From the NCBI RefSeq assembly GCF_949987515.2, contig NC_082684.1:15429701-15493700 (forward strand): a stretch of DNA of 64,000 nucleotides, written 5' to 3'. The position numbers were made by a program, and so were the translations under genes. Shown here piece by piece: positions 51,501 to 55,824 of this stretch (position 1 is its first letter; each line of letters opens with the position of its first letter). A model generated the notes under the pieces. The model ran no database searches, was not told the DNA's origin, and was given only the letters and a program-made list of their open reading frames with translations. The DNA is from Delphinus delphis (taxonomy: Eukaryota; Chordata; Mammalia; Artiodactyla; Delphinidae).

Positions 51501-52388
51501 CAGAGTTCTGCTCTCCCTTTTTCTCCTTTTTTGTCTCTTCCAGGAACTACCTGACCCCCAGAGTTGTACCTCTCTTATACCTAGCATAAAAGCCTTTTCA
51601 CTCACTTTATTTAATATTATACTTTATTTAAGAAACCCTAAATAAACTACTATAATCAATGCCATCTTTCCTTCTTTTACAGGAACTTTTTTCCCATCCC
51701 TCCCTCCTAATAATGAATGTATCTTATCCTCTCCTAGATTCTCATTCCTCTAATTTGCATTATTTGCCTCAAGTTGCACTCAAGCCCCAGCATCGAGGGT
51801 TCCCCACTCTTGGACAACAGTCTTAAGATGAACCAGAAGGATTACACGTTTGATCAAAAGAAAAAAAGGCAGCTATTTCAACAGGGAGTGGGAAGTTACA
51901 GATCTTTATGTTTATACATAATGGTTTTAGAAATCAATACCGTACGTGCAGCGAGCTTAAGAGCCCATCCACATGCCAGTATAAAGGAACTAACAAAGTT
52001 CGTCACCAAATTGTTCCTTTAAGCGACGTTTGAAGGAAAGGGTCTGCTGAAGTTTGAGGAGGGGGCGGTCGTGGCACAGCACTCGTGGGTCCCGCGGGCA
52101 AGGACCCACCGGCCAAGGCTCCAGGGGGTCTCGCTCCAGGTGCCTGTGCTGACCACAAGGTTAACCTCGCCCTGCGCCTTCTTCCCTGGAGACCCCTCCC
52201 GGGGACCTGGGAATCCCCCAGAGCCCTCAGCCTTATTGCCGGGATCCACAGGGCTGGCGGGGTCCGGCCTGTACCTGGTCATAAGGGGACTTCTCCAGCA
52301 TCTGCGTGCACAGATCGGCGCAGAGCTGGAACTTCCTGCGCCTAAAATAGCTCCAGGCCAGGAGCAGCGGATCCATCTCCGAGCCCAT
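1983..52388 (-). CDS. TTC8: TTC8 (BBS8), whole coding locus, 15 exons, 515 aa
   Basis: Tetratricopeptide-repeat protein 8 is a core BBSome subunit. The BBSome is the coat-like complex that moves membrane proteins in and out of cilia; loss causes Bardet-Biedl syndrome, and loss of exon 2A use causes retinitis pigmentosa. The joined minus-strand exons are 52388-52275, 42734-42705, 37192-37072, 35968-35905, 35790-35631, 35417-35328, 32684-32640, 27939-27854, 20102-20015, 17673-17563, 9234-9095, 7755-7581, 7267-7145, 4364-4281 and 2099-1983. They total 1548 nt, giving 515 residues plus TGA. The product starts [15 protein letters not shown] and ends [10 protein letters not shown], close to the human protein as I recall it. 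Residues about 80-165 are rich in R, P, G and T; TPR repeats run from about residue 225 to 490. Every junction has GT and AG, and split codons join correctly. No break is seen, so the gene should be functional. Confidence 0.98.
2615..2825 (-). mobile_element. CHR-class SINE in TTC8 intron 13
   Basis: T-run, 'ggagtacacgggcctctcac' and 'gcgccaccagggaagccc'. Perfect 15-bp duplication ACATATCTGATTTTC at 2600-2614 and 2826-2840. Confidence 0.95.
4281..4364 (-). CDS. TTC8: TTC8 coding exon 13 (residues 450-477)
   Basis: Encodes [20 protein letters not shown] to NFATVSDK, 28 codons, phase 0 at both ends. Acceptor TTAACACAG after a T-run, donor GTATTC. It contributes to the C-terminal TPR. Confidence 0.97.
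5518..5665 (+). repeat. MIR SINE
   Basis: Core 'tgtgaccttgggtagttact' and 'gtttcttcatctgtaaaaca' in sense orientation. Confidence 0.7.
5827..6954 (-). mobile_element. Antisense L2 fragment split by the MER1-like element
   Basis: Starts with the inverted L2 3' end ('actaagcacctactgagtgtcaggc') and continues into typical reversed L2 body (around 6220-6340 and 6600-6950). The plus-strand L2 at 30525-31020 has the same motifs in opposite orientation, which supports the call. It appears to separate two halves of an older MIR-like repeat (5705-5826 and 6970-7057). Confidence 0.65.
6383..6592 (-). mobile_element. MER1-like hAT-Charlie element, second copy, opposite orientation
   Basis: Begins CAGCGGTCCCCAACCTTTTT and ends GGTTGGGGACCCCTG, with 8-bp duplications CTCTAGGC (6375-6382) and CTCTGGGC (6593-6600). 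It is inserted in an antisense L2 in TTC8 intron 12. It is more GC-rich than the surrounding DNA. Confidence 0.85.
6965..7057 (+). repeat. MIR-related 3' half
   Basis: 'ggttaagtaacttgtccaag' and 'gagctgggatcaaacccagg' follow the MIR pattern. The matching left half may be 5705-5826, with the L2 inserted between. Confidence 0.6.
7145..7267 (-). CDS. TTC8: TTC8 coding exon 12 (residues 409-449)
   Basis: Encodes [20 protein letters not shown] then [20 protein letters not shown] and Q, one TPR plus the start of the next, phase 0 at both ends. Acceptor TTTTGTAG, donor GTCAGTG. The intron to exon 11 is 313 bp and holds nothing recognisable. Confidence 0.97.
7581..7755 (-). CDS. TTC8: TTC8 coding exon 11 (residues 350-408)
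   Basis: The longest exon (175 nt). It completes Arg350 and encodes [40 protein letters not shown] and [32 protein letters not shown] and WYNLGHVAV are conserved TPR helices. It reads Cys in YNCQLF, where the human protein as recalled has Gly. Acceptor CCAAAAG, donor GTATG. Confidence 0.97.
7756..9094. other. TTC8 intron 10, nothing recognised
   Basis: AT-rich intronic DNA between exons 11 and 10. I see no repeat family, RNA gene or coding potential beyond short chance frames. Confidence 0.6.
9095..9234 (-). CDS. TTC8: TTC8 coding exon 10 (residues 304-350)
   Basis: A 140-nt exon encoding [20 protein letters not shown] through [24 protein letters not shown] plus two bases of Arg350 (continuous segment shown in parts). 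It spans parts of two TPR motifs. Acceptor AGAATAG; the donor is GTGCAC, a weaker GT site than the gene's other donors. Confidence 0.96.
9417..9755 (+). mobile_element. Tigger/MER2-like DNA transposon inserted in an L2
   Basis: Terminal inverted repeats CAGTCAGCCCTC at the left and GACGGCTGTACTG at the right, with a TA next to the left end. The interior (AGCATTTACATTGTATTAGG, ATTATAAGCAATCTAGAG) matches the pogo-type MER2 family as I know it. An antisense L2 continues on either side (about 9320-9416 and 9756-9800). Confidence 0.75.
9914..10121 (-). mobile_element. CHR-class cetacean SINE inside the inverted L1 arm
   Basis: tRNA-Glu-derived SINE in minus orientation: T-run, then 'gccgtacgcgggcttctcac', ending 'caccagggaagcc'. 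The duplication CTATGCCCATTTTCTT occurs at 9898-9913 and 10122-10137. Open frames here are SINE-borne. Confidence 0.93.
11076..11209 (+). mobile_element. Short CHR-type SINE inside the sense L1 arm
   Basis: Starts 'acttccctggtggcctagtg', contains a degenerate tRNA B-box (GGTTCAATCCC) and ends in an (AAC)n tail. The duplication CAGTATGGTG at 11066-11075 and 11210-11219 is perfect. Confidence 0.88.
11560..11789 (+). mobile_element. MER1-like hAT-Charlie non-autonomous DNA transposon
   Basis: The termini CAGGGGTCCCCAA and TTGGGGGCCACTG are inverted repeats, and the interior carries the family's GCGAGCGAGCAAAGCTTCAT box. The 8-bp duplication TCCTAAAG (11552-11559 and 11790-11797) is perfect. It interrupts L1 ORF2 sequence. 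The family name is from recognition and was not searched. Confidence 0.85.
12453..12517 (+). repeat. (TA)n(CA)n microsatellite within L1
   Basis: A short TA run followed by about 26 CA units from 12465. It sits at the known AT-rich spot of the L1 3' part, just before AATAGAATACTACTCAG. Confidence 0.95.
13890..14238 (+). mobile_element. MLT1-type MaLR solo LTR, plus orientation
   Basis: About 349 bp starting TGACATGGGCTGTTTGTGTC and ending near CAGACTAAGACT. It has the MaLR box GAGAAATAAATTTCTGTTG at about 14167, which includes the LTR polyadenylation signal. It is a non-coding LTR relic of an ERVL-MaLR element. Confidence 0.78.
14404..14800 (-). mobile_element. MLT1-type MaLR solo LTR, minus orientation
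   Basis: Starts TGTATTAGTCTGCTTGGGCT and ends GTCTGAAACA, the reverse-complement pattern of the LTR at 13890-14238. A short AG-rich microsatellite (14580-14612) lies within it. Only 165 bp separate the two LTRs. Confidence 0.78.
14881..15058 (+). mobile_element. Small inverted L1 3' end fragment
   Basis: 14881-14980 is antisense L1 3' UTR (reversed form of the segment seen in sense at 50370-50440). From about 15011 the L1 terminal sequence runs in sense (GTAAATCAACTATACTTCAA) into an A-rich tail. This is a second, very short 5'-inverted L1. Confidence 0.7.
15150..15500 (-). mobile_element. Old antisense L1 ORF2/3' fragment
   Basis: Diverged antisense L1 motifs: 'cttgtaccaatgtacactcc', 'ctccacacccttgacaacct' and 'ttactgaggttagacattca'. 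It is older than the other L1 copies nearby. Borders are approximate. Confidence 0.55.
15530..16010. other. Unidentified GC-rich, CpG-bearing island in TTC8 intron 9
   Basis: Sequence with more G+C and CpG than the AT-rich intron around it (for example ACCGGCGCCGGTATG near 15760). I recognise no repeat family or protein. The plus-strand frame 15470-15790 starts inside repeat-like DNA and has no domain I know, so I do not call a gene. It could be an unlisted repeat, an enhancer or a retrocopy scrap. Confidence 0.4.
17563..17673 (-). CDS. TTC8: TTC8 coding exon 9 (residues 267-303)
   Basis: Encodes [20 protein letters not shown] to [11 protein letters not shown], one TPR-sized unit of 37 codons, phase 0 at both ends. 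Acceptor GGTTTTAG, donor GTAAGG. Changes from the recalled human protein are conservative (YIS for YVS, EVA for EVT). Confidence 0.97.
17865..18240 (-). mobile_element. Antisense L2 fragment near exon 9
   Basis: 'ttcattcatttattcattca' followed by 'gcaaacacttactgtggact' is the reversed L2 3' end. The following 250 bp are weakly L2-like. Confidence 0.5.
19045..19116 (-). mobile_element. 72-bp L1 3' scrap with alternative 3' end
   Basis: Reversed 'ggatagctaataagaacctg' and a TATAAAAAAATAAATAAA-type tail. Perfect 12-bp duplication AATACCATATTT at 19033-19044 and 19117-19128. Confidence 0.78.
19370..19605 (+). repeat. MIR SINE in TTC8 intron 8
   Basis: 'ggcagtgagtcagctctgga', 'tttgaatgctggcaaatagc', 'ctttaggtctccctttcctt' and 'taggtgctcagtaaatggga' in sense order. 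Confidence 0.65.
20015..20102 (-). CDS. TTC8: TTC8 coding exon 8 (residues 237-266)
   Basis: Completes Arg237 and encodes [20 protein letters not shown] to TFLYLAK. [15 protein letters not shown] is a textbook TPR helix A/B pattern. Acceptor TCTTAG, donor GTAAGT. The adjacent host sequence is AT-rich. Confidence 0.97.
22067..22416 (-). mobile_element. Longer CHR-class SINE nested in the antisense L1
   Basis: About 350 bp, starting with (TTAA)n and 'gtttttggctgcattgtgtc' and ending 'gccatcagggaagtccc'. It keeps the internal segment absent from the shorter copies, as does the plus-strand copy at 34124. Approximate duplication CTTTTTATAAATTT / CTTTTGTAAATTT. Confidence 0.85.
22536..22600 (-). 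mobile_element. 65-bp L1 3' scrap with alternative 3' end
   Basis: Reversed L1 3' UTR 'agataactaataagaacctg' ending in an AT-rich tail. Flanked by ATCCCTATAACTTT (22522-22535) and ATCCCTATAGCTTT (22601-22614), a target duplication inside the larger L1. Confidence 0.75.
24877..24922 (+). repeat. 17-bp tandem repeat, about 2.6 copies
   Basis: Units GGGACAATGGACAATGT and GGGACAATGGGCAATGT followed by GGGACAATGAG. Confidence 0.85.
25500..26130 (-). mobile_element. Diverged antisense L2-like stretch with adjacent sense L2 end
   Basis: Reversed L2 pieces ('gataatggagattaaccaaa', 'agttactctgacagtggggt', 'ggaggcagaaaacccagata'). A sense L2 3' piece follows to about 26395. Identification is by motif order only. 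Confidence 0.4.
27100..27335 (+). repeat. MIR SINE in TTC8 intron 7
   Basis: 'gagctcaaattcttgttctg', 'gggaaagtcactttatcttt' and 'tgaggctcagtttctcacat'. A second, weaker MIR lies at about 27530-27675. Confidence 0.65.
27345..27450 (+). mobile_element. Short L1 3' end fragment
   Basis: Starts about 'aagtggatatatgtgtatgc', then 'ctgcacacttgaaactaaca' and the L1 terminus 'ttgtaaatcaactatactcc'. It leads directly into the purine repeat at 27457. Confidence 0.75.
27457..27490 (+). repeat. (GGAA/GGGA)n microsatellite on an L1 tail
   Basis: AAGG and GGGA tetranucleotide units follow the A-rich L1 tail, a common origin for purine microsatellites. Confidence 0.85.
27854..27939 (-). CDS. TTC8: TTC8 coding exon 7 (residues 209-237)
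   Basis: Eighty-six nt encoding [20 protein letters not shown] to GKCYY plus two bases of Arg237. The WWWK run and KCYYRLG belong to the start of the first well-formed TPR. Acceptor TCAAAG, donor GTAAAA. Confidence 0.97.
28000..30380. other. TTC8 intron 6 left part, nothing recognised
   Basis: AT-rich, largely non-repetitive sequence left of the fossil exon. No gene or clear repeat. Its relatively repeat-free state is compatible with conserved non-coding sequence but does not prove it. Confidence 0.5.
30385..30468 (-). pseudogene. TTC8: Decayed remnant of an alternative TTC8 exon
   Basis: The minus-strand frame starting at 30468 reads [13 protein letters not shown], then IILLRN, then diverges and hits TAG at 30384-30382. 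The first 13 residues match the 26-residue insert that I recall in the longest human TTC8 isoform, placed between the segments coded here by exons 6 and 7. This sequence lies in exactly that intron. The bases just upstream are TT instead of an AG acceptor, and a small insertion disrupts the second half, so it is probably not spliced in this species. Confidence 0.6.
30525..31020 (+). mobile_element. L2 3' end, sense
   Basis: CACTCCAGCCACAGTGGCCT, GGGCCTTTGCAGTTAAAGTT, GACCACCTCCCAGCCCATAT and AACAGTGCCTGGCACACTGT in order, the L2 3' signature. The 148-codon frame at 30442-30888 is accidental. Confidence 0.8.
31215..31690 (+). mobile_element. L2 internal fragment, sense
   Basis: Motifs 'gacatctccacttggatagc' and 'cacaatttcaaactaaaaat' belong to the L2 body upstream of its 3' end. 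Strongly diverged. Confidence 0.5.
32640..32684 (-). CDS. TTC8: TTC8 coding exon 6 (residues 194-208)
   Basis: A small 45-nt exon encoding [15 protein letters not shown], phase 0 at both ends. Acceptor TTCACAG, donor GTAAG. In human an optional in-frame exon can be spliced after this one; its apparent remnant is at 30385-30468. Confidence 0.96.
32773..32998 (-). mobile_element. CHR-class SINE in TTC8 intron 5, 88 bp from exon 6
   Basis: G/T-rich tail, 'gcggtacgcgggcctctcac' and 'ccaccagggaagcc'. Perfect duplication CTCAAAGGCCATTTT at 32758-32772 and 32999-33013. It ends close to the exon 6 acceptor at 32685. Confidence 0.95.
34124..34420 (+). mobile_element. Longer CHR-class SINE in TTC8 intron 5, plus orientation
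   Basis: Starts 'ggggcttccctggtggcgca', contains the B-box GGTTCGAGCCC and ends in (TAAA)n and A-rich sequence. Perfect 17-bp duplication AAGAAAAACATCATTGG at 34107-34123 and 34421-34437. Confidence 0.95.
35328..35417 (-). CDS. TTC8: TTC8 coding exon 5 (residues 164-193)
   Basis: Ninety nt encoding [20 protein letters not shown] to AQKPKLAK, phase 0 at both ends. Acceptor CCCCATAG, donor GTATG. It leads into the helical TPR part. One change from the recalled human protein is KYAQK for KYSQK. Confidence 0.97.
35631..35790 (-). CDS. TTC8: TTC8 coding exon 4 (residues 110-163)
   Basis: A 160-nt exon encoding [20 protein letters not shown] through to RFVRLGT, a basic, proline-rich segment with repeated RPIT and RPST motifs. 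Acceptor CTTCACAG, donor GTAAAT. The intron to exon 3 is only 114 bp and the intron to exon 5 is 213 bp, so exons 3 to 5 form a tight cluster. Confidence 0.97.
35905..35968 (-). CDS. TTC8: TTC8 coding exon 3 (residues 89-110)
   Basis: Sixty-four nt that complete Arg89, encode [20 protein letters not shown], and end with two bases of Arg110. Acceptor ATAG, donor GTATG. This belongs to the low-complexity P/G/T/R linker upstream of the TPR region. Confidence 0.96.
36100..36290 (+). repeat. MIR-class repeat in TTC8 intron 2
   Basis: 'ttattgagtacctatcatgt', 'attctgcaaggtagtagtac', 'gcattcaaactcaagacaag'. Diverged. Confidence 0.55.
37072..37192 (-). CDS. TTC8: TTC8 coding exon 2 (residues 49-88 plus one base)
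   Basis: Encodes [20 protein letters not shown] onward to AIAQVP, then the first base of an Arg codon. It has a TTTTTAG acceptor and a GTAAGT donor. The acidic stretch DEIDVDQEG is conserved. One change from the human protein as recalled is AEMI for AEMM. Confidence 0.97.
37515..37815 (+). mobile_element. L2 3' end, sense, diverged
   Basis: 'gccaagtccttcgtgaagac', 'ttccctgatagtttaactct' and 'agaacacaagcttttttacc' follow the L2 3' order. Confidence 0.5.
38738..38948 (+). mobile_element. L1 3' UTR fragment with G-rich tract and alternative 3' end
   Basis: Sense L1 3' UTR: GAGACACAGATGTAGAGAAC, a G-rich tract at 38779-38825, then ATAACTAATAAGAACCTGCT and an A-rich AATAAA-bearing tail. It ends where the scraps at 19045 and 22536 end. 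Confidence 0.78.
39530..39975 (-). mobile_element. Antisense L2 fragment
   Basis: Starts 'gcacctactgcatgccgggt' and continues with reversed L2 body (about 39600-39960). The frames on both strands here have no known domain. Confidence 0.5.
39975..42700. other. TTC8 intron between exons 2A and 2, mostly unique
   Basis: Apart from the 44-bp L1 scrap I recognise no named repeat with confidence. AT-rich, no coding signal. Weak L2-like sense sequence is possible at about 42060-42460. Confidence 0.5.
40696..40739 (+). mobile_element. 44-bp L1 3' end insertion
   Basis: Contains only the L1 terminus (TTGTAAATCAACTACACTCC, AATAAAAA) and an A-rich tail, between perfect copies of AAAATAAAATGCATA (40681-40695 and 40740-40754). 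An extreme case of 5' truncation. Confidence 0.75.
42705..42734 (-). CDS. TTC8: TTC8 alternative exon 2A (residues 39-48), retina-specific in human and mouse
   Basis: These 30 nt encode [11 protein letters not shown] pyrimidine-rich TTTCCAG acceptor precedes the exon and a GTAAAG donor follows it. The human equivalent differs, by recollection, only near the end (VHQ). Including or skipping it leaves the frame unchanged because both neighbours are phase 0. In human and mouse this exon is included essentially only in photoreceptors. Its intact state here suggests that the retinal isoform is kept. Without it the protein would be 505 residues. Confidence 0.93.
43880..44040 (+). repeat. MIR-class repeat in TTC8 intron 1
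   Basis: 'ttattatccattttacagat' and 'ttgctcaaggtcacacaaag'. A similar copy lies at 44885-45050 ('ttaaccctcacaacaaccct'). Confidence 0.6.
45204..45414 (-). mobile_element. CHR-class SINE in TTC8 intron 1, minus orientation
   Basis: (GTTTT)n tail, 'gcggcacgcgggcctctcac', ending 'caccagggaagccc'. Perfect duplication AAATTTAGTGATTT at 45190-45203 and 45415-45428. Closest to the consensus in the window, so probably young. Confidence 0.95.
45585..45740 (+). repeat. MIR SINE in TTC8 intron 1
   Basis: 'aaaacctgggcttgatcctc', 'cacttagctgcatgaccttg' and 'aatagtgcctactttatagg' in sense order. Confidence 0.6.
45740..48775. other. TTC8 intron 1 middle part, mostly unique
   Basis: No gene. A weak sense L2-like piece is possible at 47100-47290 and a DNA-transposon-like end at 46532-46552. 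Otherwise plain AT-rich intron. Confidence 0.5.
48776..48989 (+). mobile_element. CHR-class SINE in TTC8 intron 1, plus orientation
   Basis: Starts 'gggcttccctggtggcacag' and ends 'gcgtaccgcaaaaaac' plus (AAAAC)n. Only a short duplication (AAAACTT) can be seen. Confidence 0.92.
49652..49870 (+). repeat. Left copy of a diverged direct duplication
   Basis: Shares 'tcttaaccattaat', 'gctttgcctat', 'gtgacaacatctccc', 'aaaaaaggaatcagt', 'taagtttcagaa' and 'atcaaaattaggca', in the same order and spacing, with 50672-50890. I do not recognise it as a named repeat. Confidence 0.8.
49975..50175 (+). repeat. MIR SINE in TTC8 intron 1
   Basis: 'acaaattacttcaccatgtg', 'ctatctgtaaaatgggggaa' and 'gacacagagtaaatactcaa' in sense order, between the two copies of the intron-1 duplication. 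Confidence 0.65.
50364..50658 (+). mobile_element. Truncated L1 3' UTR copy in TTC8 intron 1
   Basis: Sense L1 3' end: GAAAACAAACTATGGTTACC, (GGT)n tract, ATAACCAACAAGGACCTACT, and the full terminus GTAAATTAACTATACTTCAA. Short flanking duplication AAGATTA at 50357-50363 and 50659-50665. Confidence 0.85.
50672..50890 (+). repeat. Right copy of the diverged direct duplication
   Basis: Matches 49652-49870 in the same orientation, about 1.02 kb away, with roughly three quarters or more of bases alike by eye. The L1 at 50364-50658 lies immediately to its left. Confidence 0.8.
50910..52015. other. TTC8 intron 1 proximal part, no repeat recognised
   Basis: The kilobase of intron next to exon 1 is free of repeats that I recognise. 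Short frames on the plus strand have no domain. It is a plausible place for intronic regulatory DNA. Confidence 0.45.
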
Positions 52389-52540
52389 GGCGGCTCCGAG
52401 AAAGACCAGGGCCCGGCTCAGGGAGGGCGGGGGGCGAGGAGCAGGCGGCGTCCAGCCCTGCCCGGCAACGCGCGGGGGCAGGGGCCTTGCCAGAGAGGCG
52501 CCCCGCGTCGCGCCTGAGAATAGGAAAAAGAAAACCCACC
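52020..52540 (-). promoter_or_regulatory. TTC8: CpG-rich TTC8 promoter and exon 1 island
   Basis: A local block of high GC with many CpGs (for example around 52300-52330 and 52440-52510) in otherwise AT-rich sequence. It covers exon 1 and about 150 bp upstream of the ATG. There is no obvious TATA box, which is usual for a broadly expressed ciliary gene. The exact transcription start cannot be read from the sequence. Confidence 0.8.
52275..52388 (-). CDS. TTC8: TTC8 coding exon 1 (residues 1-38)
   Basis: The ATG at 52388-52386 sits in a strong Kozak context (GCCGCCATGG on the minus strand). The exon encodes [15 protein letters not shown] through EKSPYDQ, the conserved N-terminus, and ends in phase 0 at CAG before a GTAC donor. 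It lies inside the CpG-rich promoter region. Long plus-strand frames here are shadows caused by high GC. Confidence 0.97.
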
Positions 52541-52706
52541 TCGAGTAGAACTCAGCTATAGGACTGCCAAACCTTGGCTTTAAAAATCATATACTTTTAA
52601 AGACTACATATTTCATTAATTTTCTAGAAGAAGGAACCGTGGCTAACGTTAAAGGCAGTGACTTAGACACCTGCAACTGGGGTCCTCCACCCACCCAGAG
52701 GAGGAC

Positions 52707-52723
52707 CGGTTGCCTGGCAACCG
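52707..52723. promoter_or_regulatory. RFX X-box palindrome upstream of TTC8
   Basis: The site CGGTTGCCTGGCAACCG is a perfect inverted repeat with 8-bp arms around a single T. It matches the RFX half-site pair GTTGCC and GGCAAC with a short spacer, the X-box of ciliary genes. It is 319 bp upstream of the TTC8 ATG. X-box control of BBS genes is established in C. elegans (DAF-19) and extends to mammalian RFX factors; its activity here is inference. Confidence 0.75.
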
Positions 52724-53939
52724 AACTCTCCGCGTACTCTGCCAGTCCCAGAAAAATCCGGAGAGTTGACCGTACGGCCGGTCGTTGTCATACTCTTACT
52801 CCTCAGGCATTCTTACCCCTATCACTTATCCCTCCGACTTTAGAAACACAAACATGAGAACAGTTTCTCCAATACCATCTCGCCCACCAGAACCCAAAGA
52901 CCTGAATCCTAAAACTCCCAGTCTGTTTTTCTAAATCCCTCTCACCCAATCTCGGTGTCCGAATGAAAAGGTACATTGAGGATCGCTTAGTCCAAACCGT
53001 TCGTTTTACAGATAAGAAACTGAGATGAGCTCAGAGAAATTATTAACCTAGTGTGGCGTGGAGTTAGGGAGCTGGATTGTAATCCAGATGACTACAAACT
53101 GTTAACACCATTTGTTAATTCCACGATGCCTAGGGGTTCTGGATTATAAATCGGTGACATTTTTGCCAAACAAAATAATGTACGAAAAAAAAAATCTTTG
53201 AGGAGGTTTTGAAACAACATCTCCACGTACTTGTTGTTTGTCAAATGTTTACTTGTGCAGAGTGATTTTTTCAGGTACAATTCTGACTTTCCTCTAGAGA
53301 TTTACACAGATGACAAATATCTTTTATGGTTAGGAAAAGAGAAGTGTGACCAAGCTAAGTCCAGGTTGACTTCATTATGGAGGACTAGGGGATATTGTTT
53401 CCTTGCCTCATTCCTACCACAGTGAGAGAGGCGGGAGAGGAAAAGTTAACTCGATATTGAAGAACTTTCTGATCAGTTCTAAATCTCCTTTACAGATAAG
53501 AAGCGAACTAACAGCTCTTAGTAAAGGTAAATCACTCGTAATTTTCTCAAACCACTAAGGTACCATAATGAAGACATTATATTGAATCCAGATATATATA
53601 CGTCTCATATATATCAAAATGAAAGCTTTCTAAAATAAAAAATAGGTTGTGAGTAGTTTTTTCTACTTTACTAAGCAGTCATTCTTGAATTTTTGTATCT
53701 TGGAAGCAATTAATTATCAGGATTGTGATTATTCCAGTTACGTTTACTACAATTAGTCCATTTGTGTTTCCCTGGAGGTGCCTCTAGAAATGTAACCAGT
53801 CTAATGCAGCAGCCCACTGTTTCTAGGGGTCAGGACTTTAGGACCGTACATGCTGGAACTGGGACTTGGGCTCGATATTTCACAGGGTCCTTTTGTTTTC
53901 TGGTAAAATGTAAGTGGAATCTATGTAAGTGATTCTCAA

Positions 53940-54330
53940 CCCTGGCTCCATATTAGATAGATTTTTTTAAGTAAACTATTTTAGAATATATTTAGATTTA
54001 TGGAAAAGTTACAAAGATAGTACAGAGAGTTCCCATCTACTCCTCACCCAGTTTCCCATTGTTAACAACATTACTACAGTACATATGTCACAACAAAGGA
54101 ACCTACATTGGTATATTACTATTAACTCCACAATTTATTCAGATTTCCGTAGTTTTCCCCTAATACCCTTTTTCTATTCCAGGATCCCACTTTGGATACC
54201 ATATTACATTTAGTCATCAATGTCTCCTTTGCCTCCTCTGGTCTGTGACAGTTTCTCAGACTTTTCTTGTTTATGATGACTTGACAGTTTTGAAGAGGGC
54301 TGGTCAAGTATTTAGTAGAATGTCTGTGGA
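53940..54330 (-). mobile_element. Old antisense L1 3' UTR fragment
   Basis: 'gatttatggaaaagttacaa', 'ttcccattgttaacaacatt' and 'gatgacttgacagttttgaa' are antisense L1M-type 3' UTR motifs. Borders are approximate. Confidence 0.6.
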
Positions 54331-54539
54331 GCTTTTAAAAATACAACTGCTCACATTCCATTCCTAGAGAGTCTGACTTAAATGGTTTGATATAGGGCTG
54401 GAGCATCGGTTTTTTTGTTTTGTTTTGTTTTTGTTTCCCATGTAATTCTAATGGGCAGCCAGGGTTAAACAACCTCTGTGCTGAGTTCTAAATGGTTTTG
54501 TATACATTGTGATTATTGTCAACTTCCTAGAGAAAAAAA

Positions 54540-54540
<1 letters not shown>

Positions 54541-54598
<58 letters not shown>
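54541..54598 (+). repeat. (GT)5(AT)n microsatellite
   Basis: Five GT units followed by about 24 AT units between TTC8 and the retrocopy. The palindromic run is probably polymorphic and hard to assemble. Confidence 0.95.
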
Positions 54599-54601
<3 letters not shown>

Positions 54602-54865
54602 AGAACATGTAATTCATGTTAGCTTCTTCCAGAAGGCTGTTAATTTTTTTTCTTTCAGAAAAGTCAAGTGGACGAGAAAAACTGTAGAATCTTAGCACAT
54701 TGCAGATTGTTAAGCATGTCCAAATGTGGCATAAAATGTTACTTTAAAAGCTTATAAACATTTGTTTTTTTAATCTTGTTAATATGTGTATAGTTAATTT
54801 TATGAATATATAGATAAATTTTGTTACATATTTTATAATACTAATCCATAATGCAGAAACCTTTT

Positions 54866-54984
54866 TGTTTTTTATGGCCATGCCATGCAGCTTGTGGTAT
54901 CTTAGTTCCCTGACCAGGGATTGAACCTGAGACCTCAGCAGTGAGAGTGTGGAGTCCTAACCACTGGACCTCCAGGGAATTCCC
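54866..54984 (-). mobile_element. Short tRNA-related SINE (older CHR type)
   Basis: Contains 'ttccctgaccagggattgaa', 'tcctaaccactggacctcca' and 'gggaattccc' in minus orientation, like the copy at 11076-11209. Borders are approximate. Confidence 0.8.
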
Positions 54985-55657
54985 AACCATTTTTTTTTTT
55001 AATGACATGCTAGTGATAGGAAAAATAGTAGATGTAACAGTTCCTGGTGAAGGGGATGGATAAGAATTACTAGGGCTATTTTCCTACTGGAGAAAATGAA
55101 GCATAGAGAAACAACTTAATCTCTTTGAACGGGTCAATTTCACAATCAGAGCTAGATCTCAGTTCATGGATCCTTATCTTTTGCTTTCTAGCAACTGGAT
55201 CTCTTTAGGTTAATTCAGTTTAAAATCAGATACGGATTTTCTTAATTTTAATTAAATTTTCTTAAATGTTAAATTGGAATCGCTCAGGCCATTTAAACTT
55301 AACCCAAAACAAAAATAGAAATGTAACATGAGGTATTCTCTTGATCAACAGCTCCTATGCTTGGTGATAAGAATGCAGAGAAGAAAAAGACAGATCTGCC
55401 CCAACGGTACTTATACATGAAGAGTAGTTACAGGAAAGAGCATTGGGCTTGCGGTTAGACTTGCTAGCTGTGTTTTCTCAGGCAACTTAGGAATCAAGAT
55501 ACGATGGTGATTAAAAAGTGGGCTCTAGAGCTAGATTTCCTATATTTGAAACCCTGTCTCTGCCATGCACTAAACGTGAGGATCTTAGGCAAGTGGTTTA
55601 ATGGCCCTGTACCTCAGAAATGTGCTTCATCCATAACAGAATAAGTGTTTTCTGTGT

Positions 55658-55708
55658 GCTTTAAGAATTTTAGATTCTGCTTTAAGAATTTTAGACTCTG
55701 CTTTAAAG
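55658..55708 (+). repeat. 21-bp tandem repeat, about 2.5 copies
   Basis: GCTTTAAGAATTTTAGATTC and its neighbour GCTTTAAGAATTTTAGACTC are adjacent near-identical units, followed by a partial third. It lies 150 bp left of the EEF1A1 retrocopy. Confidence 0.85.
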
Positions 55709-55808
55709 AACAAGAAAAACAATGGGATGGATGAAATTCATAAGAAACGTTAAGAATACATAGTAAGTACACCTTTAACCTATAGGACACCTTAAACATA
55801 CATAGAAT

Positions 55809-55823
55809 AAATAGACACTTATG
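55809..55823 (+). repeat. 5' target-site duplication of the EEF1A1 retrocopy
   Basis: AAATAGACACTTATG here corresponds to AAATGGACACTTACG at 57579-57593 after the A-rich tail, two mismatches in 15. This pair marks L1-driven insertion and fixes the retrocopy borders. Confidence 0.85.
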
Positions 55824-55824
55824 G

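Noticed and set aside
52071..52517. 148-codon plus-strand frame in the CpG island
   Set aside because: It lies opposite TTC8 exon 1 in GC-rich DNA where stops are rare; no domain and no splice context.
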